NCBI GenBank assembly: GCA_947579665.1
Contig: OX388350.1
Coordinates: forward strand, 34,505,393-34,569,392
Length of the DNA stretch: 64,000 nucleotides
Direction of reading: 5' to 3'
DNA from: Sympetrum striolatum
Lineage: Eukaryota > Arthropoda > Insecta > Odonata > Libellulidae
Positions 1 to 12,900 of this stretch are shown here, piece by piece. Both the position numbers and the translations under genes were made by a program. Under the pieces are notes generated by a model, which was not told where the DNA came from, ran no database searches, and saw only the letters and a list, made by a program, of their open reading frames with translations. The number at the start of each line of letters is the position of its first letter. Position 1 is the first letter of the stretch.

Positions 1-653
1 AGATAATACTTTGATTTACCAGGATTTTTCCCTGAAATGAGGTCTATACCGTGGCCTCAAAAATGATTCCCCTGTCTCGTATATCCTCTTGTGTTTTTTT
101 TGTATTTTCTAACATATTTAAATCAATAAAAAATGCTGTATAATTTCCCTCAAAATGTTTTTTTCGTTTATTAATATATAAACTATCATTTATAATTGGA
201 TTTAGTAGAGAAGTGTACTACATATCTCGATTGTTGCTATGGATTGCCACAATATCTTTTACTTTAATAGTTAATATACATTTTCTCAATCATGTATTCT
301 TGTTGTTTGCGCATACGACAAACATATCGTAAATAATTAAAACATAGATATGTTACACATTTTTCCTGAGTTAGCTTAACTAGTAAAATATTAAGTCGGC
401 GCTGTTACTATTTCGAGAATTCATAACCGACCAATTAAGAACAAATTAAAACATAAAAGTCAATCCGTGGAATTTATCCTTTCATCGTGATTTTACAATG
501 GTTATGATTAGAGTAACACATTTACACGCATCTAGTAAAGTAAAACTTGATTCCGCAGAGCAACGTTCTTTAGCGATTATCTCTATCTAAGATCTCCACC
601 AATCAATTCTGTTTCAAAATGAAAAGTATGAAGTGAAATCTGGTGGAATTTAA
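1..653. other. AT-rich DNA, nothing recognised
   Basis: I see no open frame of useful length, no repeat shared with the rest of the window and no RNA gene here. Confidence 0.6.
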
Positions 654-777
654 TTTAAAAAATCGAAGAAAAAATAAGATGTTTACTTTCCACGGTATTA
701 ATTAACGAAACCTTGGTCGCGTTCATAAATACTGTGGAAAGTAAACACTTCTTCTTCACTCCTCTTCGATTTTTAAT
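654..777. repeat. snapback (palindromic) repeat with half hammerhead-like core
   Basis: The left arm (654-699) and right arm (728-777) are inverted copies. They share TGTTTACTTTCCAC and its complement, and AAATCGAAGA and its complement; the right arm carries a short insertion. At the centre, 706-720 reads CGAAACCTTGGTCGC, which matches the 3' half of the core shared by other repeats in this window (GAAAC, four bases, GTC). The 5' half, CTGATGA, is lost. It is probably a decayed member of the same family as the elements at 4517, 15204, 20024 and 35400. Confidence 0.6.
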
Positions 778-2646
778 TCTTTTTCATCGTAGTTTTCTGC
801 AAATCTTTTCTGATAATTAACTTTGCGCTTTAAATTAATTACTTCAGAAAGTTATGACTGTAATCGATGTTAGATTGTTTTCAAACATGAAATCCACAAA
901 AGCCCAAGGCTTAAACTTCCAAAACTCTCATTTTCCGCATCCCATTATTAAGGCAGGAGCTTGTGAAGTGGAAAGTTGTCTGATGACCACCGATAATCCT
1001 CTCTATCCATCTTCGGCCGCTTCCTACGCACAAGACTAAATTTGCCTATAGCCAATCACTTGTTGTTCGGCGCCTTTTTTTCAAGGTGCCCTTTCAGAAA
1101 TATAGCGCCCTCTTCCTTTATGAAATAGTTCGCTGCCACCTTGAACTTTCAAATACCTCGTGACAAATACGGAATCGGTTGGTTCCTCTTTAATATTGGG
1201 TATCGCAAAATATTTTAAAGTGTACCTAAGTTGCTGTAGTTTACCATTGGCTCAAAACAAAACCTTCAAGATTGAGTTAGCTGAGATTTTTCAGTAATGC
1301 AAGGTAAATGTTTTGATTAGGAAGAATAGGACCTGCTTTAGAAATTACCTGATAATTAAAAAGTATATACTTACTGATAGAGATTAGTACCGACTCCATT
1401 TTAAGTCTATTAATGAGAAAAATTCAATGAAATTTAATTTTTATAAAATTTTTATGGTGTTATTTTAACTTTTGATATTGAGATTAAATTTTAATACGAG
1501 TTGATCATCATATATCCGTCTAGATCACGCATTGCTATTTGGAGAAACTCTCAGACCCATAGTAAATGCACTACATTATTAATATTTTGATGAAATCGCC
1601 AATCGCTCTTCTTTTTTCTATTGTATTAAAATATATAATAAGGAAGTAGATCCATTATCCGTTTGAGGGATAATTTGAATCAAATGTCCCCTATCATATA
1701 AACGTATGCTCATTAGACAAGGGAACAACGTCAGCGTGATGCATTTCTGAAGTCACGCAAAAGATACTGTGTCAAGAAAGTGTCTCTATAACTTTAAATC
1801 AAACCAAGCCTCATTTCCTCTATTGCATTACATTTAAAGCCTCAGGGTATGACCTATTTACGTAATATGAACAAATAGTCAGGAGTATTACAAAATTTGA
1901 TTAAAAATAATAATGACGAACACTTTTTCAACGGCCTGGATTTTGATTAAAAATCGTTAATTTTGCTTTGCAACCTTTATTGTTATAGTTTAAGAGGGAC
2001 TATTGATTGCAACATGATAAACTTGCTTTAATTATTCCCCTACCACTATCAAGGTAATAACCGCCACAATCGAAATTGAAATTCAAGGACTTCTAAATCA
2101 AAGCCTGGAGAAATATTTTCAAACACTTAAGGTTATGAATGCTTTACACCTAATTACCTATAATGTTTGGCTAAAGGACCACTTGGGGATCTTATAACCT
2201 GATTAACCAGCAAAAATTCCTTGAATTACAAATTTCCTCTTCGTATCAATCTGCTCTTAATTATCTAGACTATCCCTAAATACAACCGTCCGTACGCAAA
2301 CGAATATATAAAACATATCAAAGAAAACAGAATAAATCCGAAAAGATGACCTTATTATCAGAGTACGAGTTTAAGTATTATTCGAAACAAGAATGATTCG
2401 TTATGCAACAAACGCGGTTTTGGATATTTTACAACTTCATATTAAGAGTCTGAGATTAATGGATGAATACAGTTTTTGATATATTACACCTATTAGGTAT
2501 ATGTCTAGATACGAAGGGACAGAAATAGAAATCAATTTCGTTTACGGTGAGAAAATTTGCATCAATTCAATTATCGTCATCATCGTCTTTGATTTTGAAC
2601 ATCAGTCCTATATAGGATTACGAAAAGACCTGCTATTTTTCCACGA
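778..2646. other. AT-rich DNA, nothing recognised
   Basis: Only short random frames occur, such as 61 codons at 854-1039 with no recognisable motif. No repeat links to other parts of the window were seen. Confidence 0.5.
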
Positions 2647-2742
2647 GTTTTTTTCAATAAAGAACACTACCAACTGATGCAATGCGATACCTGATGATGA
2701 CGACAAATCGTTAAAACAACCGTGCGCTTTTATTGAAAAAAC
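2647..2742 (+). repeat. snapback repeat with hammerhead-like core
   Basis: Short arms flank the element: TTTTTTTCAATAAAG on the left and CTTTTATTGAAAAAA on the right. Between them, 2691-2725 on the plus strand starts CTGATGATG, folds a small stem (ACGA/TCGT around CAAA) and continues AAAAC, four bases, GTG. The tail after the core resembles that of the pair at 35400-35609 (TTCTTATTGAAAAA). The base expected at the cleavage site is G rather than A, C or U, so this copy should be inactive even if the family is a ribozyme. Confidence 0.55.
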
Positions 2743-2791
2743 TGTTAAGGGTAAAAGTACGAAATCTTTTCTCCGTTGTACATGATGGATT

Positions 2792-2967
2792 CTCGAAATA
2801 CTTTCCCATTTAGCGTGAATTTTAATCTTTGCTTTCCAGTGATGAATGGTTCACTTACTTCATAATTTACTTCATTCCGCTTACCATGAGCAAGGAGGAA
2901 GTAGGATCATTCTACATTCCATAATACTTCTCCAATTACCGTGAATTTTAATCTTTGCTTTAATTTG
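2792..2967 (+). repeat. imperfect direct duplication, about 125 bp period
   Basis: The phrase GTGAATTTTAATCTTTGCTTT occurs near 2815 and again near 2940, each time preceded by related sequence (ATACTTTCCCATTTAGC versus ATACTTCTCCAATTACC). It directly precedes the Helentron-like copy that starts near 2968. Confidence 0.5.
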
Positions 2968-3507
2968 TCTGTCTGTGGTAAAAAAAAGTTTGTGTGCGCT
3001 CTATCTTAAAAAGTAATTATCCGATCATTGCCAAACTTCATATTTAGTATTTTCCTAACAATGCCAAAAGTTGATTAGTTTTTGGTGAATATCGCTGAAC
3101 CGAAAGTTCCAGTTAAACCGGAACAAAACTTTGTTTCTTTAATATCTCCGTCAGAATGCAATATAGGTATATACAATTACAAACAAAAGTTATAGATAAT
3201 GTACTTTACTACAACTTTTGTATGAAACATTTTTTCGTGTCACTGATTGTTTAGGAGTTATTCTTGAATAATGGTTAACCGGAAGTTGTTTATCCAGAAG
3301 TGGAAGTTTTTCATACATAACTCTGTCAAAAAGCAATGTAGGTGTATACAATTACATACAAAAGTTATAGATAATGTACATTACTACAACATTTGTGTGA
3401 TACATTTTTTCATAACACTGATTATTTTGGAATTATTTATTTATTACATTGGCTTCTGTTTTCAATAAATATGGAAAAAGTTATGTGTTGGCCACATCAG
3501 ATTTTTT
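2968..3507 (+). mobile_element. diverged Helentron-like (HINE/DINE-type) non-autonomous copy
   Basis: This is a diverged relative of the 1-kb elements at 17529-18537 and 48254-49313. It shares the inner phrases TTGATTAGTTTTTGG, ACCGGAAGTTG and AAAGTTATAGATAATGTA, and the 3' terminus TATGGAAAAAGTTATGTG followed by TTGGCCACATCAGATTTTTT. It holds two internal repeats spaced about 176 bp rather than 316 bp, so one repeat is partly deleted. The 5' terminus with the ACTTTCTCC motif is not recognisable. There is no coding potential; the 65-codon frame inside is chance. Confidence 0.6.
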
Positions 3508-4516
3508 CCAATGATGAACGGTTCTTCTAGTTCATGAATATACTCAAACGATGATTAAAAGCAACCAACAAATGTGCTGAACAACAAAAAAATGGAATTC
3601 AACTACAAAAGAACGATGAATTCTACAAATGATAACTGGTTAATTGAGACAAGCCACATTCAACGAACCATCCAAATTCCCTCTGAGGTAAACCATTAGT
3701 TTTTCTGCTCATACTCCTGTACACTTTCCTCATGACAGATAATAAACCTCGAATCCTCACGCATTTAATTGTTCGTGACATTTAAAACCGCGTTAGATTA
3801 CAGATTCGCGCATGAATCTTCCTCCCACACGTACCGTTTCTTCCTTGGTGAATGAAACAGTGACTCCGAGTGATCGTGACGCCCCCTGTATCACCGCATC
3901 CTCCCTCTGCCTCGCTCGCCGTGCGCTCCCCGACATCAATCACGGCTTCCTCGCCAACTTCAAATGTGACATGTGGCTGTGTTTGTTGAACTGTTAGGCA
4001 CGGGACAGACCCGTCCATCACGTCCCGGACCGGAAATCCAGACGAGAAATCGTCGCACCGTCCTTGATTAGCGTAATTAGTCAAAGACACGAGGATGTAA
4101 ACGGTCGACGAGGGAAATTCATCCGACTTTGTTTGCACGCGCGACTGGACGGCTGTGCATTGTGGGTGGAGGCCCTTACGAATGACAAAAACCACTTTAT
4201 TTCTCTTGTTTCATGAGTGGGCCGATCCGTCACGCAACGCAACGGTATCAGATATCTCGCCGAGACGGTTACAAGTCCAATTTGGAGATAACTATGGAAT
4301 AATTAATTAGATAGAATGTCAAATTTCTATTGAGCTTTTGATAAGGAAAAAGCTTAAAAGGTGTATAATATACATGAAATATTATACCTATTAATTTATT
4401 TCGGAAAATACATTAAAATATAATTAAGGTTTTAAAACGCCTCTAAAGCTGTTTGTTTTCTCATACCTGCATCCAAGAGCTTTTAAAAGCTTTAATTCAT
4501 TAACAACTATATTCTA
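3508..4516. other. spacer with GC-richer block and one unassigned 137-codon frame
   Basis: Positions 3785-4290 are clearly richer in G, C and CpG than the surroundings. The block carries a 137-codon open frame on the minus strand (3782-4195) and a shorter frame on the plus strand. I recognise neither product, see no signal peptide or domain, and see no clear splice context. GC-rich DNA gives long frames by chance, so I do not call a gene. It could be a conserved non-coding element or an exon of a host gene outside the window. Confidence 0.35.
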
Positions 4517-4737
4517 GAAAGAATCTAAGAAAGATTTGTACTTTTTCCCTCAAATTTATTTTTACAAATAACAGTAAAACGACCGGTTTCGACGATTAAT
4601 CCTCATTACGTTACGTCAATCGTTAATCGTCATTACTTTTACCAGAATATGACGATTAATCGTCAAAACCGGTCGTGTTACTGTTATTTGTAAAAATAAA
4701 TTGTTGGTAAAAGTACAAATCTTTCTTAGATTCTTTC
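4517..4737. repeat. 221-bp snapback repeat with a divergent pair of hammerhead-like cores
   Basis: The two arms are long near-perfect inverted repeats. They begin GAAAGAATCTAAGAAAGATT on the left, with the complement ending at 4737, and include AACAGTAAAACGACCGG and its complement. Each arm carries the same core. On the minus strand it lies at 4577-4611 (GATTAATCGTC then GAAACCGGTCG). On the plus strand it lies at 4643-4678 (GACGATTAATCGTC then AAAACCGGTCGTG). The stem GACGA/TCGTC around TTAA is intact on the plus copy. The tails point outward, so the element is an inverted dimer of one unit. No transposase is encoded. Confidence 0.75.
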
Positions 4738-5109
4738 CATTATGGATTATCACAACAACTCGCCTGATTTAGTGAAGTTTAACTATATTATAATTTATTT
4801 CCTTACACCAATAGGAAAGTCGTAACTCATAGCTTCCGCCTTCTTTTTGTGGAACCTTAAAATTTTATTCTTCCAAATAAGTTTTGAGAAACAAGTACTT
4901 TGACATGAATCGAGATTATTTGAAGAATCCTACACAATCGCTGAATATTACGTCTGTTATAGAATCCAATAATAACATGGCTTCAACCTCATGGTAGTTG
5001 GCCACCATGTAGACAAATACAAATTTAACTTTACCGTACATCTCTTAATCCTTCTTTTTCATCCAGAATTCTTGTATACTTATACACTGCCTTGTAAATT
5101 TATCTTTAA

Positions 5110-5142
5110 CTGATGATGACCCAGCGGGTCGAAACTATGGTC
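5110..5142 (+). ncRNA. near-canonical minimal hammerhead ribozyme-like core
   Basis: The sequence reads CTGATGA, an extra T, the stem GACCC/GGGTC around AGC, then GAAAC, TATG and GTC. This is the order of a type I hammerhead: the CUGAUGA box, stem II, GAAA, a two-base-pair stem III with a four-base loop, and the GUC cleavage triplet. Flanking bases can form stem I: TTTATCTTTA upstream pairs with TGAAATAAA downstream with one bulged C. Two deviations are visible: the T between A9 and stem II, and an A facing G at the first stem I pair. AAATAAA follows directly, as in the other copies. Activity is inferred, not shown. Confidence 0.5.
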
Positions 5143-5150
5143 GTGAAATA

Positions 5151-8100
5151 AAAATATTCTATGTTAAATTGCAAAACTTAGAGTTCTAGCTGTCAAAATA
5201 ATTACGTCTGTTAATAATTCGATTAATACAATTTAAGATATAACTTTGCGGAAAACAGCCCTTGAGTAAATGGTTGGAATAAAAGGCTAATATGAAAATT
5301 TTCACCATTACGCAAGTATACTTCGTGGATCTAATAGCAAAGTCTATGTTATCACATACTTTAACTATGGTTTAACTAGTTTTACTCTTCAATTGAAAGT
5401 CTGACATCTTTTGTAATGGAATAATCGAGTTTAATGACATCGAAATATTTGTAAATAGATATAAATTACCATTATGTTCCAAACAAGTGTCTTTACTTCA
5501 TTACATGGGGATTAAAACTAGGCTTATCAGAGAACAATTATGTCTATAACCGTAAATTTTAATAAGGTACCATTTTGCACATACAAAGCTTAACATCTCT
5601 ATGTAATTAAATTGTTAATAATTGATCAGTTGTATGAAAATTTAAAAAAAATACTTATGGCGCGTGTCAAAGATTTTCAACTATTGAAAAAATACAAAAC
5701 ATTTCTATAATAAAAATAAATCAAAGGCGTGCGTATGGAAAATCGATTAATATTAGCAAGAAATTTCCCAGATCTATCTCCCTGGATTTGAATTTCCTCT
5801 CACTCAATTTAAGCTTCTTGCTTCCGGCACTCAGTGTAAACTAAGCGAGAGATCCTTTCCCTCTTTATTGCAACTCCCTCTTGTAAATCGTAATTGACAT
5901 GATTCTCAGTACAAAAGGGTCTTTAACATTTACAAATAACAGACGCCATCCGAACGGTTTCCAATCTTCGAGATGAGGGTATGACGTCGATTAGAGGAGC
6001 GGTGATTAAAACGGTGGGCGAAGAGAGAGAGAGAGTGTCGGCAGACCGAATTGCGGTCGAAAACAGGTGCGGCGCGTTTGAGTGGCGATTTGTCGAAGGG
6101 AACCATACAAGAGGAGAACCAAATACAAATGTGATAAGGGAGGCTGGGATGATACCCCTTCCTTCAGGTAGTGGAATAGAATTGGGGTTTAAAGTAAACT
6201 TATGGCGATTGATGAAACAAATTAACAATTGATATGAGACAAAACTGCCTACAGATCAAGTAAAGATCTTAAAAAATTCAAAAATGTTTTGATAAATAAG
6301 TCATTTATTCTGTAAGAGAGTTTTTCGAAGATGCTATTGTATATACGTAATATGATGTAAATGATTATTTAAATAATAATTGTTCTGTTGATGTAAAAGG
6401 TAATGGATTATGTATATCATGTGCTATGCAATCTTAAAAGTTTATATTTGTAAAAAACGTTTTGTTATAATTGTACAGACATTACTGACGAGATACCAAC
6501 TTGCAAACAGTGCCGTTCTGTGTTCTGTTAATGTTGCAAGTGTTTTTTATTAATTAAGAATTCAATTCTTTTCCACTGAAATATATTAAACAAAGCTATT
6601 CAAAATTTATATGTTATTTCCTTAGTTATTTTATTTAAAAAATAATATATTTCGAGCATTTCAGTTTTCTCTAATAGATTTCCATCACGCTGTATATCTA
6701 CTGATCAATGTGTTTTTAAAAACTTACTGGTCCGATAGAACACGTTACGGGAAAATTCAAAACAAGAATGACTTCAACCCTTTTCCGAATATATGTCGCC
6801 CGTTAAATATACGCACACGGGCACCCATACATCTGAGACTAACAGGTAAACTTAAACGTATCCGTGTAAATCAAAACAGGATCAACTGGGTGGATAAAAC
6901 CAATTAACCTTCCATCATGAGGGTCATCCCTCGGTGAATTGGCCGAAGCTAACCCCTGGAGGAACAAAACAGATACGAAGCGGCTTACGATCACGCCACT
7001 CTGAATAGGGAGCATTCGCCTAACCTTCCCCTAATCCTATTTTTCCATTTATTTCTCACTCCTTTTGCTCTACGAATCAAACTTGAGCGTTTGACCGCTT
7101 TATTCATCCCATTTATCCTTTCCAAAAACCATTTCCATGCTCAATTGATAACAGGTATCATCACTCTTACATAAAGGATGCCGATTCATCGTATTTCTGT
7201 TCTCTCACAAAAAGGATTACTCTAATGCTTAGATGGATCTCGAGATTTTAACTACCCTCTCATTTTCCGCGATACAGTAATTCAGGGAATTATACATAAT
7301 AAATTGATTTTCTTTTTTAGAGTACAAAGTCATAAAACATTAAAAATTGATTGTATTCTTCCGACAGATAAACATGATTTTCAATTTATAAATAGGCTAA
7401 ATAAAGCGAAGTCTATATAGGAACAATAATATTTTAAACTAATATCTTTAATTTAATTAATTGGATCATCAATATATATATTTCCGTACAAAAGCATGGA
7501 AGTACATTTATAACCTCATAAAAATTTTATCTCTCATACAACAAATCATCTGAAAATGCAAGTTCTAATTAATACCTACGAAACAGTAACACATATAACG
7601 ACTTAGGGAATTTTTCATAAAAATGTAATCAAGTCTAGGGAAGTGAATCCCCAAATATTAAGTGAAATTAGTAGTTAAATCCCCAATGTTTTTTATTGGG
7701 TTAGGTAAAGATTTCAACGACAGATTTTCAACTCTAAATAAATCAATAAAGTTTATCCCGTTATTGGAATTCTATAAGTACAACCCTGTAATACAGGAGG
7801 GAAAACAAGAGGTTATCTAATCCATTCTTACAAATATTCCGTTAAAAGTAAAACAACTTGAAAATTCAAAGCCCAACTATGAGCAAAGAATTTGTTTATT
7901 TAGTGAAGACTCTTAAAAACTGGACATTCTATTTTGATTCGGAAATTAATGTTAATTATTTAATTTCCATATGGAGATTTATAGTGATGAAGAAGAATTC
8001 TCTAAATACACAAAATCATTTAGAGATGCTATTTTAAAGGAAATATTGGCAGAAGCTTCCTAATGAATGAATATATTTTCTTCAAACTAATAAATGGTGA

Positions 8101-9690
8101 CAGAGGAGGAAAATATGTAGAAATGCCTAATAAATTTATCAGAGGGGAGGTGAAACATAAGATGGGCCATTTTAACACCAAGGAAGCGAAAGAAATGTCG
8201 GCGACGGAATGAGTGACCAAATACGGAGAGGATGAAGATGAAAATAAAAAGAATAGCTGAGAAGCAAACGAGTGCGAAATTTTGATTGGGACTAGATGAA
8301 AAGGCTAAAGGACCCATAAAGTAAGACATATTATTTGAAACTGAAATTCCAAACTTTCTTGTATGCTATTCAAGCTAAATCGTGGAATCTATCGTTTGTT
8401 AAACTGACTTTTATATTCAGAGGAAATTTAATGTAGGAAGGCTACAAAGAACAAGCTGACTCGACGAAAAATATGGGAAGTTTGCTCAAGTCAAGTTTAC
8501 TCGATAGGAACTAGTAACCCCTAAAACTATATGAGTTGAGGCATGAATTAGACATCTTTTGGAAAACTCAATTCAGCATCAGAACTCATCCATCAGGTCA
8601 ATATCTTGCTGCGTGTTATCTAAATTCAAATAGTAGTATAAGGAATAATTATATGCGAGAAAACATATTCATTTTCTGAGTAAATTGTAAGAGAAAATTT
8701 CCACTTCATGTTTCCGATGGCGTCATTACCAAAATTAGAAAACCATGTTATTTAAATAAGGGCACTTCCTTTCGGGAAGTGACTAAAAGGCCTCATTGAG
8801 CGCCCAAAAAGGCCACATATGGCCAAAGGACCGCAAGCTCCCCACCTCTGAGTTTAAGTGAGGTCCAGGTTAAAAGCCAAAATAAAAAAGTCAAAGAAGC
8901 GTAAATACGTAAAGAAGTAAGACCGGACGATTAGAGGGTTAAAAATAGCAATTCTATTATTATTTTATGAGTTTTTCGACGAACTTACTAGAAAGAATGA
9001 CTGTAAATCTAGCTTCAACGGTGCGTGCACAACCAATCGCACATCTACCCAATGATTAAAAAAATACACAATTATTTTATGATTTTTCCGAAAAATTATG
9101 AGACGGATAAGGCTAAAACTCTAGGATTCATACAAATCCTTCCAGAACGAATTATTCAAAGCATCCGTTCTTCGAAAATATACCACTCTTATGTATCTGA
9201 ATGTATCCAATATTTATAATAAAAATTAATCGTCTTTATTTGGGAAATATTTAGACTAAAAGTCTCTTTTTCCATCTAACCCATCGTCATAAATTATAGT
9301 ATAATTAAATTTAAGAGAAAGTATGAGAAAAGAATGAGAAGAATTGAGGATGTAAAAAAACTTAAGAGATTCTTAGGGAAAAAATATCCACTACAGGAAA
9401 AAACCCACTAAAAAGGTGGATGTGAAAAACCTGCGCAAACTTACTGATAGTAATAACTACAAGATTAGATGAAACATGACAAAATATACAAATACACTAT
9501 CAATAAGTGCATGTATGTGATACATCAATAAGCATAGCCAATTAACACTTAAATAAATGGTATCAATATAAGAAATAGCATAAAACAAAAAAAAGATAAA
9601 AAGCACATACATTTGCACGTAGTGATATTTGTATAAAAGAAACGGAATTCGGAGTTAAAATCTATTTATTACATTGTACGATAGGAGAAA
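5151..9690. other. long spacer, nothing recognised apart from a GC-richer block
   Basis: Positions 5930-6230 are GC-richer and open on both strands (83 codons plus, 101 codons minus) with no recognisable protein motif; overlapping frames in both directions argue against coding. Positions 6890-7030 are also GC-richer. The rest is AT-rich single-copy-looking DNA with no repeat I could match. Confidence 0.45.
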
Positions 9691-9694
9691 AATA

Positions 9695-9775
9695 GTGGCT
9701 TGGCTGGTACTCGGACCCAGGTTTCACACTTTCTAGGCAGGTATTCCCTTACAACTTGGGTTAAGACGCATACTT
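9695..9775 (-). repeat. possible degraded tRNA-derived SINE head
   Basis: On the minus strand a stretch containing CCTGGGTCCGAGTACCAG resembles a tRNA B box (GGTTCGANTCC) with part of a T-arm. An upstream A box is not clear. It may be a relic of a tRNA-derived SINE or chance. Confidence 0.3.
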
Positions 9776-9886
9776 ACTAGCAAAGTTTAAGTTACCTTCC
9801 ATCATGCTTATTCAGTAAAGTTATGGTCCTTCTTGAAGGTTGAGTGCGGGCATTGAATATGAGAAAATTTTGGGAACAAGTGGTCA

Positions 9887-9952
9887 ATTTTCGAAGAATC
9901 GATCTTCTGAAGAATTTGCTTTCGAAGAATTCGTTTCTGAAGAATTTGCCTG
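9887..9952. repeat. minisatellite, four copies of a 16-17 bp unit
   Basis: Four adjacent units of the type TTCTGAAGAATTTGC or TTCGAAGAATTCG follow one another with a few changes each. The short minus-strand frames over this stretch are repetitive for this reason only. Confidence 0.6.
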
Positions 9953-9959
9953 TAACCAA

Positions 9960-12900
9960 AAATACAGATTGACCAATCACCCATCGATGGCAAGCCTACC
10001 AGGATATATGTTCACTTAGAGGTACATGAAGCTTGGTAGATACATGTAGAGTTGCGAAAGCGTGGAAGAAGACCTGTGGTGGTTGGCAGCCAATGCCCTC
10101 CCTGTTTCTCATACATCTGCTCAGTCACGGAGCGGGCGAAATATTTTTATTCTCATCCTACGCGGTCCACGCCAAGGTCACTGGGAAAGGAAGCTGGGAG
10201 GAGTGACCGTGGGCTTCGTGACTCACTCGAGTGGGTGTCACAGCTAAAGGTGATCGTCCTATCAACCCACACAGAGCTTATAAAATAAGCGGATGCGAGG
10301 GATCGCGGAAATGGACCTGCGGTGAATAGAGAAAGAGCAGATGTTTCGTTTGTTATAGAATAGACTGGAATCGATTTTATCTAGAGAGAGATCGAGGCTA
10401 TGAAGTCTCCTCTTAGATCCAACCCTCTGTCATTTCATAAGATGGTAAATATAGAAGAAATAAAGGTATGAAAGAAGAAAAAAACTATTATCTGTTAATG
10501 TAAGGCCTCATCAGTAAATTCATTTTGATAGTATACTATCTAGCTAAGAGATAAGTTTATAATTTGTAATAATTGTATTATTATAATATTATAATGGTGG
10601 ATTGAATCATTGAATTGAATGGTGAAATGAATGAAATATTATAATAGTGATCCGGTGAATGAGAAGAGGAACGCCGATAAAGACGGCTATTGGAGATTTA
10701 AACATGTATTAGATCATATGTGTTATTCAAGTCAATACAAAACGTTGCATTATTGCAATTAAATGTATTAGTGTATGGATGTGTTAATGTAAAGTACTAT
10801 TATAAAAAAGTTGCCATGATAAGTGTTAGTTCATCAGTATCATACAAAAATAATGTTTATGTGGATTAAAAAGTCTTAAATCAAGAACTTATTAAAAATA
10901 TCCGCCGCATAAATAAACCGCAACAAGGGAATGTAAAAAAATTAACAAAACCTATTGACAGTTTTAGCTTGATTTTTTACTGGAAGAAAATTAAGCATTT
11001 TTAGTTTTTTATCCGGGAAAAAGTTAACAATTAGAAATTAAACAACGAAATATTGTATAACAGTGTGGGAAAGTCTGCGGTAGAAAAAAATTTTACCTAA
11101 AAAATACAATAGAAATAATTCACCAAACAGAAGTTAAATTATATACGAAGCAAACTATAATGATAAAGTTAATTTCATTATTGATGACAAAAGATTATCT
11201 TATGAAACCTTACAAAACCATTAAATGAATTGCGTTATGATTTATAAAATTGTACATTGAAAATAGGAAACTGTTTTTTGTACAGACAAGAGATAAACTG
11301 ACACTTGAGTCTAGATGGGTGCAGAAACTAGGTCGGTTCAATTCTTAGGCAGAATCATGGCGATAAGGATTCCTATTCCTTGTTGTCTATTCATGTTACA
11401 TCTAATCAGGCCATTCTCTGACAGAAAGCATTACCAACAACAACACTTATGCAAAGGATACGTACTTTAAACTCATTCGTGACAGAAACCGTTAGCGCAA
11501 CATTTCTTTACCATCTGGAAGAAAAAGACCTGGGTAATTCCTTACGATGCAGCCCATTCAAACAGTCTCCGCTCGGATGTAATCCTAGACTTTTGGCAAA
11601 AATTTCCACTGATGCATCTCGAGATATGCAAAAGTAACATTAAAGGAGTGATGGACGTAGTTTTATTTCACGATACGCAGTAGATATAAAATAAAAAGCG
11701 CATACTAGGTTTAAGAGCTTAGTTCTACCTAAGCTATTGAAGATATTTCTGAAAAGCACCAACTCTTATCACAAAGATATCACATTTACCCATAAGAGAT
11801 ATGATGGTATAATACTTTTTCTGGAAAAAACACTTCGGGGCCTGTTGATGGAACTAATCTATGAAACTAAGGTAGTTCTTTCTGTTTTTTGTTTGTGATT
11901 CTATTTTTAAAATTCTAGTTTTGGTCTTGATAAATAAATAAGTTACCACTATCAAAAAATTATCAGATCTGCTTTATCAAGACTTTTACTAAAGAAACAC
12001 TTTGCAATTTGTAAAGCAGAGTTTTATAAATTGTAACTCACTTCAGTTAATAATTTTAGAATGTTTCCCTATCTATTCTTGAATCATCAATCTAACGATT
12101 TTTTAATACACTTAGCCATTTTTGTTAGCTCGCTTAGTTCCATTACTTGGGCAATGCAAGTTTTTCTACCTCTAATCAAGGTAAGGGTTTAAGAGAGAAT
12201 ATTTTTTCTTATAACGTCCTCAAAATCGAATTTAAGATAATCAATTTTCCCTACTATGGTGAACTGCAATCCAATTGATAACAATTGGAAAAGAAAAAGA
12301 AAAAAGACATAATGGATGAATTAACGACCGTTTCCACATATTAATCAGGTTATAATAATGTGAGTTACTACCTTCAAAGCTACCATTATTATCGTCGAAA
12401 ACTATATTATTATCTAATAAATTAAAATTTGGAGTTGAGCTCAGACTGAGACTAAGAAGATTCGTATACAAAATGCTTTAAGATCAAATATAGATATTCG
12501 ATAGTAAATGTAGTAATAAAAACTCCGTTTTGAATATAATATCAGTTAAGGAAGGTCTGAGAATTAATAGTAGTAATAAGAAATATTCCATTATATATTG
12601 GTCATGCTGAATTTAGGCCTATATAGAAAATTTAAATCGAAGTTAAATATAAGAAATCTGATTCTAAACTTTGGGTCAATAAAATCTAGCTCATATTATA
12701 TTCGAAGCATTTTTTATTTCTTAAAATTAACCTCATCTGATATGAATAATTAAATCTTAGATAAGGTTTACACATTGGTTTCAAACAAAAATAATCAACC
12801 ATTTCTTATTTCTTTCTATTGAAAGTTCCTGTAAGAACGATGTGGTAACGAAATCTCTCTAATCCTTGTCATTACATGTAAAATCAGTCCAATCTTCAGC

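Noticed and set aside
3782..4195. 137-codon minus-strand open frame
   Set aside because: It lies in a GC-rich block where long frames arise by chance, another frame is open on the opposite strand, and no domain or splice context is visible.
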